From: Ooceraea biroi | Taxonomy: Eukaryota; Arthropoda; Insecta; Hymenoptera; Formicidae | Direction: 5' to 3' | DNA: 64,000 nucleotides | NCBI RefSeq assembly: GCF_003672135.1 | Contig: NC_039517.1 | Coordinates: forward strand, 3,472,001-3,536,000 | The notes under the pieces: generated by a model | What the model was told of the DNA's origin: nothing | The model's input: the letters and a program-made list of their open reading frames with translations, nothing else | Databases searched by the model: none | Shown here: piece after piece, positions 49,577 through 64,000 of the stretch | Numbering within the stretch: position 1 is the stretch's first letter | Layout of the letters: each line of letters opens with the position of its first letter | Position numbers and translations under genes: made by a program

Positions 49577-50246
49577 CGCGCATTGCGCATCGTGTGTGTA
49601 TTATATATTATATTTAATTCACTTAGATCGTTCAATTTAGGTGATAATGCACCTGATCCATCCGTTGTTGGTTTTTTATATTGCTATTGTTAAGGTTTTT
49701 TTAAATTGAGGGTATTATATATACTTTCCAAATGCGTTTTTATATTTCTTGACTCTAATTTTAGTAGATTACTAGGGAATTTTGATAACAGTGAAGCGTA
49801 TAGAGAATAACGCGTTTGTTGTAACAACAAACTAAATTGAATTACGAAAGCCTGATCGCGTATAGGTATTACGTGCATTATCACATAAGACGTTTCAAAC
49901 TTAGGAGTTGGATAAAACGTTATATTCGAAAGAAAGAAAAAAAAACTATATGTTATCTAATATTTATTTTATCATGAACGTAAAGATATAGTCATAATTA
50001 TAGTAATAATTATAATATTTATTCTTAGTATAAACAATAATTGTTGATTAATACTGTACAGTCTGAGGTCTCTGTAGGTTTTAAATACTGGGTATTGTCA
50101 GGGTTGGCTGTTATTCAGTTTTCTTCTGAAAATTTTTAAAACAGTATTTATGCTTTATCTATGTTCGCAATGCCACGAGCAATTGAAACAATTGTACAAA
50201 AAAAATGAGAAGGGAAAAGAAAGTACATCGTAATTGCGAAAGGCTT
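49577..50246. other. 3' flanks of convergent kinesin and JMJD6 genes
   Basis: AT-rich, no coding sequence recognised. It contains the 3' UTR of the kinesin (long form) and of JMJD6. Confidence 0.5.
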
Positions 50247-52107
50247 TCAGTATAAACCTTTGTATGCGTACCTCTTTCTCTTTTTGTGTGCGGTAAGCGA
50301 TTCTTGACCGCTATCGTCCTCACTATCCTCGGATTGACTACTACTGGTGCTACTTGACGAGCTGCTCGATGATCCGCTCGAAGAGTCACTAGCAACGCCA
50401 GTATCCTCTTTTACATCTATGGTTTTTGCTAACTTTGCTAGTTCCGGCTCTTTATCGCTGAGTACTTTTAACCATTTCCGTGACAGCTTTGGCCGTCCTC
50501 GGACCTGTTGGCGAAAAATTTCATGTCACAGCTCGAACATTATTTTATCGTACGCTCGTCACACTTAAATATCCCTGCGTATAATTTTTACATTTTTTAA
50601 AATGCTTATTTTAAAATTAGAAAATGTTACATTTCCCATCGGATTCTTACCGTTTTGTGCCAAACTACCGGAAAATTGGTACGCGAGCAGAAATTTTGTG
50701 TTACTGCGATAGTCTCGTCAAGATTTAGAACGATGTGCCACCAACCGCCGGGAATAAAGACAGTTTCACCAGGAGTCTGTAAAATCTCTATCGGACTACA
50801 ATCTTTTGGCCATGTAGGTAGCTTTGTACGAGGATAAACAATGGAAAACCACGTGATAGCTTCGTCCCTCTGCTTACCACCTTCGGACGCGGATACTTTT
50901 AACAATTCGCGAGGAGTATGCGTGGGAAACAGGCACCAACGTTTATGACCGGAAATTAAAGCGTTCCATGCACTGGTTCCTAACGGGTCTATATGTATCC
51001 CTGTACCTGTACAGCAGATTTCACAAGTAAATGCGATGCATGAATATTAAGAACATCCTGTGCAAATATTAGTCCAATGTGTAACGTAAACTGTACCGGA
51101 TCTGGCAGGTCCCATAACAAACCAGCGATATGGAGGTCTTCGATGTTCTCCAGCATGATGGAAAAGGTCGTCCCGGAAGTACTTAGGAATTATATAATCT
51201 TCTAACAGCTTCTTTCGCCTTGGATGCTCGCCAAACGAGCTATCGAAAATGTACAGGGGAGAATCGTCCTCGTTATGATACATGTAACGAACATAGTATT
51301 TCATCTTCATCTTTACACTGTATCCCTCATTGTCCTCGCCGCACTTAAACTTTTGATTCCGGTATTTCTTCGCTAATCTCTGAAATTGAATGCGACAACC
51401 GTTAGCAAAAGATCATAAGAGAAAACCTATTTCGAGATCATGATTTAAAGGGCAACCTCTATAGTCCATTTGTGCTGAGCTCTCCAGCCGTTTTGAACAC
51501 CTCGTATTATCACAGGTTTGTAGGGTTTCTCATATCTCTCAACAAACAGTTCCGTAGCCACGTTGGATTCATCGATACGCTCGGCGTTATCTTGGAACTC
51601 CCAGAACGTTTTGAAGTTCTTGCTGTAGCCATGCTGGCTCCATGCTGCTTTATCCGCGAGCTCTACAAACGTGTAACACGCTACAAATCAATGGTCAATT
51701 CTACTTCTTCCTATCTGCCTCTAATTCATCACTAGCTGCTCCGATTTGAACTATAGAATCATATTAAAGATATCGAATCTTATCACCGTCATTCAAGGTC
51801 TTTGAAGAATGACACTTGACATCTTCTTCCTGTCCTTCTCTCTCGAAATGACTTATGGAGTTGGCAAGCGATTCTTATTATTTCTATTATTCGCCAATGT
51901 TGGACGCTTATTGCTTGGACATTTTTACTATGTATCGGAAAAGTGATAGCGGCAGCCGAAGAAAGCGATATCTCGTATCTGCGCAACCTTGCTGCCGTGC
52001 GCAAGATTGGTCATACGAGTCTCATTTTCTTTACCTGGGCGGGCCTTCTTTTTCACTTCCTTGATCCTCTTTCTCGCACGATGATCTAGTTTCCATTCTT
52101 CCGTCAT
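50247..52107 (-). CDS. JMJD6: JMJD6/PSR bifunctional arginine demethylase and lysyl hydroxylase
   Basis: Nuclear Fe(II)/2-oxoglutarate oxygenase of the JmjC class that hydroxylates lysines of splicing factors and histones. Reverse-strand exons 52107-52035, 51662-51457, 51379-51097, 51006-50651 and 50504-50247 join in frame to 391 aa (human protein 403). The start [20 protein letters not shown] is basic, as in relatives. The iron-binding triad is visible: H192 and D194 in [13 protein letters not shown], and H278 in [19 protein letters not shown], the 2-oxoglutarate-side residues and [18 protein letters not shown] are conserved. The C-terminal tail has the expected polyserine run followed by acidic residues and a basic end. 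The donor of exon 2 (GTTGCC) is weak but required by the frame. Confidence 0.95.
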
Positions 52108-52315
52108 GACTACGATTCTATTGCCTACACGGCGATAAAATCGTCGAATGTGTGTATTTACAGTAAAGAAATACGTGCAAAAACCTCGGTCGGCGAGTGA
52201 TCAGTGATAATGGATAGTAACAATTGAACTCAGTTCTGCCAAATTAAAGGAGCAGACTCTTTCGTGCATTCAAATTTGCACATGGGGTCACGTGATAACC
52301 CCAACTCTGGTGACC

Positions 52316-54698
52316 TTAAGGGGAAGCTGGAGCTGCTAGTGAACTATTTTTTCACTATAGCGATGGTAATTGCAGTTTCGAAAATTCTCTTTATTGCTTG
52401 TGCAGAATAAAAAATCCTTTTCCACAAATGAAGTATAGATAGAAAGAAAGTCCGCTCTACGGGACTTTATACTCAAAATGGAAAAAAGTGAAAAACTTGC
52501 ATTTGTCTTTTCTAACTTTTTCCATTTTGAATATAAAGTCAGAATTCTGTGTTCTCCTGTATCCTAACCTCTAATCCTAAAGGAAAACACAGAATTCTCT
52601 TTTATGACGCTTCTAAAGTCACTTCGAAAAGCATCCTCATATTCCTTAATTGTGTCCAAACACCGTTCAACGGCGATTTTGTGCGTACAAATTGCCAAAT
52701 CTTTGTAAAAAGCATTTTATTGTGCAAATATTGTGCGATGGCAGCACCATCGCGAAGAAGTTCACTATAGCGATAGTAATTACAGTTTCGAAAATTCTCT
52801 TTATTGCTTGTGCAGAATAAAAAATCCTTTTCCACAAATGAAGTATAGATAGAAAGAAAGTCCGCTCTACGGGACTTTATACTCAAAATGGAAAAAAGTG
52901 AAAAACTTGCATTTGTCTTTTCTAACTTTTTCCATTTTGAATATAAAGTCAGAATTCTGTGTTCTCCTGTATTCTAACCTCTAATCCTAAAGGAAAACAC
53001 AGAATTCTCTTTTATGACGCTTCTAAAGTCACTTCGAAAAGCATCCTCATATTCCTTAATTGTGTCCAAACACCGTTCAACGGCGATTTTGTGCGTACAA
53101 ATTGCCAAATCTTTGTAAAAAACATTTTATTGTGCAAATATTGTGCGATGGCAGCACCATCGCGAAGAAGTTCACTATAGCGATAGTAATTACAGTTTCG
53201 AAAATTCTCTTTATTGCTTGTGCAGAATAAAAAATCCTTTTCCACAAATGAAGTATAGATAGAAAGAAAGTCCGCTCTACGGGACTTTATACTCAAAATG
53301 GAAAAAAGTGAAAAACTTGCATTTGTCTTTTCTAACTTTTTCCATTTTGAATATAAAGTCAGAATTCTGTGTTCTCCTGTATCCTAACCTCTAATCCTAA
53401 AGGAAAACACAGAATTCTCTTTTATGACGCTTCTAAAGTCACTTCGAAAAGCATCCTCATATTCCTTAATTGTGTCCAAACACCGTTCAACGGCGATTTT
53501 GTGCGTACAAATTGCCAAATTTTTGTAAAAAGCATTTTATTGTGCAAATATTGTGCGATGGCAGCACCATCGCGAAGAAGTTCACTATAGCGATAGTAAT
53601 TACAGTTTCGAAAATTCTCTTTATTGCTTGTGCAGAATAAAAAATCCTTTTCCACAAATGAAGTATAGATAGAAAGAAAGTCCGCTCTACGGGACTTTAT
53701 ACTCAAAATGGAAAAAAGTGAAAAACTTGCATTTGACTTTTCTAACTTTTTCCATTTTGAATATAAAGTCAGAATTCTGTGTTCTCCTGTATTCTAACCT
53801 CTAATCCTAAAGGAAAACACAGAATTCTCTTTTATGACGCTTCGAAAGTCACTTCGAAAAGCATCCTCATATTCCTTAATTGTGTCCAAACACCGTTCAA
53901 CGGCGATTTTGTGCGTACAAATTGCCAAATCTTTGTAAAAAACATTTTATTGTGCAAATATTGTGCGATGGCAGCACCATCGCGAAGAAGTTCACTATAG
54001 CGATAGTAATTACAGTTTCGAAAATTCTCTTTATTGCTTGTGCAGAATAAAAAATCCTTTTCCACAAATGAAGTATAGATAGAAAGAAAGTCCGCTCTAC
54101 GGGACTTTATACTCAAAATGGAAAAAAGTGAAAAACTTGCATTTGTCTTTTCTAACTTTTTCCATTTTGAATATAAAGTCATAATTCTGTGTTCTCCTGT
54201 ATCCTAACCTCTAATCCTAAAGGAAAACACAGAATTCTCTTTTATGACGCTTCGAAAGTCACTTCGAAAAGCATCCTCATATTCCTTAATTGTGTCCAAA
54301 CACCGTTCAACGGCGATTTTGTGCGTACAAATTGCCAAATCTTTGTAAAAAACATTTTATTGTGCAAATATTGTGCGATGGCAGCACCATCGCGAAGAAG
54401 TTCACTATAGCGATGGTAATTCTGTGTTTTCCTTTAGGATTAGAGGTTAGAATACAGGAGAACACAGAATTCTGACTTTATATTCAAAATGGAAAAAGTT
54501 AGAAAAGACAAATGCAAGTTTTTCACTTTTTTCCATTTTGAATATAAAGTCCTGTAGAGCGGACTTTCTTTCTATCTATACTTCATTTGTGGAAAAGGAT
54601 TTTTTATTCTGCACAAGCAATAAAGAGAATTTTCGAAACTGCAATTACCATCGCTATAGTGAAAAAATAGTTCACTAGCAACTCCAGCATCCCCTTAA
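52316..54698. mobile_element. TTAA-bounded element with internal 410-bp tandem repeat
   Basis: 2,383 bp between JMJD6 and Dot1. Ends TTAAGGGGAAGCTGGAGCTG and the complement of TTAAGGGGATGCTGGAGTTG are parts of terminal inverted repeats of about 265-280 bp. The interior consists of about five copies of a 410-bp unit (repeat starts spaced exactly 410 at about 52549, 52959, 53369, 53779 and 54189) that differ by only a few bases. Each unit contains a copy of the left arm plus ~150 bp of unique loop. The last copy switches near 54420 into the inverted right arm. Short frames in the units are spurious. Confidence 0.92.
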
Positions 54699-56107
54699 AG
54701 TCCCTTATCACACCACGTACCGAGAATTGGGGTCGGACACGTTGAACAACGAAATTTAACGCAGCACTATTGATAGAAGCTAAGGAGTTCCTTGAAATTC
54801 GTCAATGCTCCGTAAAATGTGAGGAAATACTTCAAAGATCCTATATAGAAAATTTTGATATAGGGAATCCTCGATTAGTTAGTTACATATTCATTATCGG
54901 ATGCATGCGGTGACTCGCGCGATGACCAATCAACTTAGGGAGAAACATCACGTAGATTCATCGTTACCGTATCATAATCGGTAATTGACGTAATTTCCGT
55001 AAATCACCGTTCCAGAATGAGTCAACCGTCGACGTAGCGTCAGGACAATTACGTAAGAAGTGGAAAATGACCCATGGCAAATCTATCCCTTATTTATTCC
55101 CAAAATCCGACATTGGGAGCCGATGAGAGTGCGATAACACACTTGCGTCGACGTGTCGCACGATCGAAGATCAATTAATGGAAAAAAAATATCTTTAATA
55201 TCTAAAATATTTCTCTCTCTCTCTCTCACATGCGAAAAACTTAGAAATCCACGATCAAGACGCGATTAATCTCCGCGATCTCGCGCACCCGTGAGGAACG
55301 CTCACGGGAGAAAGCGTGACAGCGGCCACGTCCGCCAGTGGAGCAGCACGAGGAAACGAGTCGGTGGGAATGCCTAGGGACCCGTGCGCATACCGGACGT
55401 GCTGGCGTCGCCAGTACGCATGGCAGATGGAGGAGACATGACGCCATGTTCGCCATGTTTTGATGTCGTCATCCCCCCCCTCCCTCCCGCGAATGCTGTT
55501 TCGCCGTGCAGCACACACAATAGCCCGTGTTTTTTAACGAGTGTTTCCCCGTGGACGCGCGTCGCGGGTTCCTGGTGGTTCCCTGGTGGCTCGACTCATC
55601 GCGGGATTTCCCAGCACCCTCCCCGTAGCCCGCCAGTCGCATGCACATCGCGCGAGGCTGGGTAAACCCTCGTCCTCGTAGAAGGTTCGCTGAACATGGG
55701 CGCTCGGACGTTCTCATGTCCGAGGAAGTAGCCGTGGTACGGGGAGGGGTTCACGTGCGACGTCTACAACGTGGTGACCGTAGTACCCTAGTGCGAAACG
55801 GCGAATTCGACCGACTCGTCGTCGCCACGGCCACTTAAAGAGTTAGCACTGCCTCACCGTCGCTTGTCTCGTTCGACTGCATCGCTCGGCGTCGAGTCAA
55901 GTGGTTACATCACGCCACCCGGAGGGGGCGGATCTAACGGATCCCTCGGATCCGAGCGACACAGATAGAGCATCCCCGCGTGCGTGCGTGCGTGCGTACG
56001 TGCGTACGTTGTGCGTGCGTGCGTGCGTGCGCGCGTACGTACGTCTTTCCCTTTCTTCGTTTCGAGTATACGGCGAGGAACGGGAGAACGAGGAACACGT
56101 CGTTAAA
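54699..56107 (+). promoter_or_regulatory. Upstream region and 5' UTR of the Dot1 gene
   Basis: Non-coding. From about 55250 the sequence is strongly GC- and CpG-rich, consistent with a housekeeping promoter. A CGTG-rich simple repeat lies just before the start codon. No coding exon was identified. Confidence 0.45.
55977..56044. repeat. (TGCG)n simple repeat in the Dot1 leader
   Basis: Imperfect tetranucleotide repeat of TGCG/TACG about 60-130 bp upstream of the Dot1 start codon, within the probable 5' UTR. Confidence 0.85.
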
Positions 56108-61189
<5,082 letters not shown>

Positions 61190-61432
61190 GTAAGCGGAAT
61201 GACTCGATAGTTTGTGAGCTATAAAATCCCGTTAGTCATGTTAGCACAGAACGTGCGCTTCGGCATGAATCCGTATTCCAATTGAGTATGCTTTGATACG
61301 GTAGTAGTCGGCGGCGGATTCATCGAGATGACGTGTGAGGCAAGATTTTAACTTGCCAATGAAATTCTCAAGAGCGTGATCTTTCAGTCACGCGATTTGG
61401 CACATGGATTTGTGTGTATATACAGGGTGATT
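61190..61432 (+). other. Dot1 intron sequence before the transposon pair
   Basis: Intron following exon 10; nothing else seen. Confidence 0.5.
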
Positions 61433-62371
61433 CGTATAAAGTGACCGATTTAATTATTAGTGAAATTTGAAGACATATGAAAAAAGAGTTTATACCGATA
61501 TGTTCAGTACAAAGGGGGACACCATATAACGGGTACGGTTATTTTATGAGTGGGGGCGTTGAGGACATTTCAAAGTCAACTTCTTTTTTTTAATGGGATG
61601 CTGTATTTTTTATTTTATAGGATAGTAGCCCTTTTTAATATAAATTCAATGATACATTACATAAAAACATTCAAGGTCAATCAAGGCCAAAAATACATGA
61701 TAAAATAAAATTCAAATGTATGATCTGTATATCCGTCTGTCGTTCGCTTTGGCTCTCGGTATGTCTAGGTCTATGTTTATGAGCTGTGTTTTCTTTGGAA
61801 ACTGCTATCATAATGTTATTATTACGAAGATTGTAAGAACAAGTGATGCTTACAAACGTTGTGAGTGCCAAAGCGAACGCAGCCTTAGTGTGAGATTAGT
61901 CGTAGCACTGAACGTAATGGCTAATTACAATAATTCACAAATTGTAGACATTTTGATAACTTTTGGTGAATGTGGAAAAAATGCAGCTGAAACTGCGAGA
62001 GTATTAAATGAACGATATCCAGATCGACATAGACATAGTGCCCGTTCAATATTACGGATTATATCACGAGCAAGACAATTCATCTGTGTCGTCGAGTTCA
62101 AGGTCAAAACTTTGAACATTTATTGTGAAGAACAGAAATACAGATCATACATTTGAATTTTATTTTATCATGTATTTTTGGCCTTGATTGACCTTGAATG
62201 TTTTTATGTAATGTATCATTGAATTTATATTAAAAGGGCTACTATCCTATAATAATCGTATCCGTTATATGGTGTCCCCCTTTGTACTGAACATATCGGT
62301 ATAAACTCTTTTTTCATATGTCTTCAAATTTCACTAATAATTAAATCGGTCACTTTATACGAATCACCCTG
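61433..62371. mobile_element. CAGGGTGATTCG-type Tc1/mariner deletion derivative
   Basis: 939 bp, TA-flanked, ends CAGGGTGATTCGTATAAAGT and complement. Inverted arms extend for roughly 200-300 bp with an insertion in the left arm. A transposase N-terminal fragment lies at 61917-62078. It abuts the next element, with only TATA between CACCCTG and CAGGGTG. Confidence 0.85.
61917..62078 (+). pseudogene. N-terminal transposase fragment (Tc1/mariner type)
   Basis: Starts MANYNNSQIVDILITFGECG, then ARVLNERYPDRHRHSARS. It is similar in layout to the fragment at 12035-12136 and to the helix-turn-helix heads of insect Tc1/mariner transposases. The catalytic domain is deleted and the frame runs into the right arm. 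Confidence 0.65.
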
Positions 62372-62375
62372 TATA

Positions 62376-63128
62376 CAGGGTGTTTCCTAAGTAAGTAGAC
62401 AAACTTAAGGAGGATATTCCTTGGCTTATTTGAAGAAGAAAAGGTCATATAAACATATGTCCTAAACTGCTTTGTTTTCCAAAAAAAAGTACATCACTGT
62501 TTTCGTTCACTTTTCGTTTATTATAGAACAGTTTGTATTATTGCAAATGAAACAAATGAAAAACAATAGTAACCAAAAAGAAAAATTATAACGAAAAAGA
62601 AAATAGTAACTAAAAAGAAAAATAATAACACCACAGTAACTGCTGAAAATGTCCACCTGCAGCCATGATACACGCCTCAACTCTCCTTTCCATTGATTGA
62701 CGTACACACTCAAAAATACCTGGAGTGTTACGTATTTTTTCACATCCATCTATTATGCGATTTCTGAGATCTTCTTCATTTTGAATAGGTGTAGCGTAAA
62801 CTAAAGATTTAAGCTGTCCCCATAGAAAAAAATCTACTGGATTTAAGTCTGGGGATCTTGCAGGCCATAAATGGTTTGGTCTTTGAGTACCTCGACCGAT
62901 CCATCGATTGGCAAACTTCCTGTTCAAAAATTGACCATCCCCACTCCATCCCCACCGCTGTTGACTCGTACTGCAAAAGCACGCTATCCGAAAAGTGAAC
63001 GAAAACAGTGATGTACTTTTTTTGGAAAACAAAGCAGTTTAGGACATATGTTTATATGACCTTTTCTTCTTCAAATAAGCCAAGGAATATCCTCCTTAAG
63101 TTTGTCTACTTACTTAGGAAACACCCTG
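62376..63128. mobile_element. CAGGGTGTTTCC-type Tc1/mariner element, second derivative
   Basis: 753 bp, TA-flanked, with inverted ends of about 140 bp identical in type to the element at 11655-12249. It keeps the 3' half of the transposase gene on the reverse strand (62610-62933). Confidence 0.88.
62610..62933 (-). pseudogene. C-terminal catalytic fragment of a Tc1/mariner-type transposase
   Basis: Reverse-strand frame with WIGRGTQRPNHLWPARSPDL followed by NPVDFFLWGQLKSLV, the region carrying the last catalytic Asp, then NRIIDGCEKIRN and a stop. The N-terminal half and first two catalytic residues are deleted; the frame starts within terminal-repeat sequence. Confidence 0.8.
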
Positions 63129-64000
63129 TATATGCATCAATAATTTGTCACTCGATTTGATTTACGAGAGAGAATATTTTTCTCGTGTTACTTTTTTTTA
63201 TCTAGAGATAGATACGTAGCTGCATCGGTTCTTATCAGTTGTGTGATAACGAGGGACGTTGGACGATAGCACTATCGAGGCAATGCCGCAAGATTTTCGC
63301 TCTAGAACGCTATATAAAAAATGCCACTTTTGCTTAGGTTCCTTTAGATACTATTGTATTAGTTTCTGCTATTGCATCCTTCCACATATTTATATGCACT
63401 AACGATTTAGCTTATCTTTATGGAACTGCGGTACCTGACTTTTTATTTATATTTATTTTTTGTTGTTTGCTGTATTTGTTAGATGCACTGTAGCTGTTTG
63501 TTGGTTAGTTCTGTCTGTCACATACTCAATCTCAGAACCCCTGAAGCTTGTTTTATTAGAGATTGAGTCACACACACAGATCAGAGGGAGAAATGAAAAA
63601 ATACTGTTCTGCCTGTGGGTTGGTTCGTCGGTACGGTCGCCGGTGAGTTGTCCCACGGGGGTCAAAATTCATTTTGCTAATCGATTCTAGCCATCTCATC
63701 AAAAGACACAGTTTACAGTTTAATTAGTAATCTTTGCGTCGTAGGCGTGCGCGCGAGTGGCCTACATCTTTTTTTTCACATTGACAAGATACAAGAGGCA
63801 CTATCAGAAATCAATTTCCATGAAAATAAGCCGAACTCGCACACAGAGTTGTGTACATGTACAATCCTACTCTTCACAGATGAATCTTCGTCGCATATCG
63901 AATACCCGTGTGTAACACCAGTTGTAATAATTACAAAAAGAAAGAATGCATTCTCAAGCAAACCTATTTAATGAGTTAGTTGTACTTTTGCATGTTGCAT
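63129..64000 (+). other. Right-edge sequence, probably Dot1 intron
   Basis: No confident exon. A frame opening after the acceptor-like GCGTCGTAG at about 63744 and running to 63971 would be in phase with Dot1 exon 10, but its product does not resemble DOT1L, so it is not called. Confidence 0.35.

Noticed and set aside
52549..54410. Repeated 73- and 94-codon frames in the 410-bp units
   Set aside because: Same reasoning; overlapping frames on both strands in a transposon repeat.
63747..63971. Candidate eleventh Dot1 exon
   Set aside because: Phase fits, but the product has no resemblance to DOT1L and the frame ends without a convincing donor.

Overview
The window is nuclear DNA of an insect, most likely a hymenopteran and plausibly an ant (inference). 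Reasons: compact multi-exon genes with short AT-rich introns, a block of glucose-methanol-choline (GMC) oxidoreductase genes inside the flotillin-2 gene (a known insect arrangement), mariner elements of two lineages, and many small TA- or TTAA-bounded transposon derivatives. Every exon junction given here was checked for GT-AG (one GC-AG) ends and for reading-frame continuity; no transcript data were available.

Layout. 1-16.8 kb: three forward-strand GMC oxidoreductase genes (1412-3286, 5510-7550, 10058-13569) lie in the first intron of flotillin-2, whose first coding exon is on the reverse strand at 16753-16801. The third GMC gene has two foldback transposons in its intron. A mariner copy (13727-15019) and a 560-bp near-perfect palindrome (16039-16598) follow in the same Flo2 intron. 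17.3-22.5 kb: a second mariner and a five-unit array of a ~711-bp foldback repeat. 23.0-29.7 kb: an 18-exon OCRL/INPP5B-type inositol polyphosphate 5-phosphatase gene, with a three-unit array of the same repeat in its sixteenth intron. 30.8-33.3 kb (reverse): importin-alpha of the KPNA2/pendulin type, with an inverted partial copy of its own first exons in its last intron. 34.7-35.7 kb (reverse): an SFT2-domain vesicle transport protein. 36.1-37.0 kb: a decayed element with a truncated THAP domain. 37.7-49.6 kb: a KIF21-type kinesin with two candidate alternative last exons; its first intron holds a third, five-unit array. 50.2-52.1 kb (reverse): the JMJD6/PSR oxygenase. 52.3-54.7 kb: a TTAA-bounded element with an internal 410-bp tandem repeat. 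56.1 kb onward: the Dot1/DOT1L histone H3K79 methyltransferase, running off the window, with three more small transposons in its introns.

The host genes serve unrelated housekeeping roles (phosphoinositide turnover, nuclear import, Golgi trafficking, microtubule transport, RNA/histone hydroxylation, chromatin) and show no joint pathway. The unifying unusual feature is a set of TTAA-flanked foldback elements whose ends read TTAAGGGG...CCCCTTAA. One family forms tandem arrays at three loci. In the OCRL intron the whole three-unit array behaves as a single TTAA insertion into what would otherwise be an 82-nt intron.
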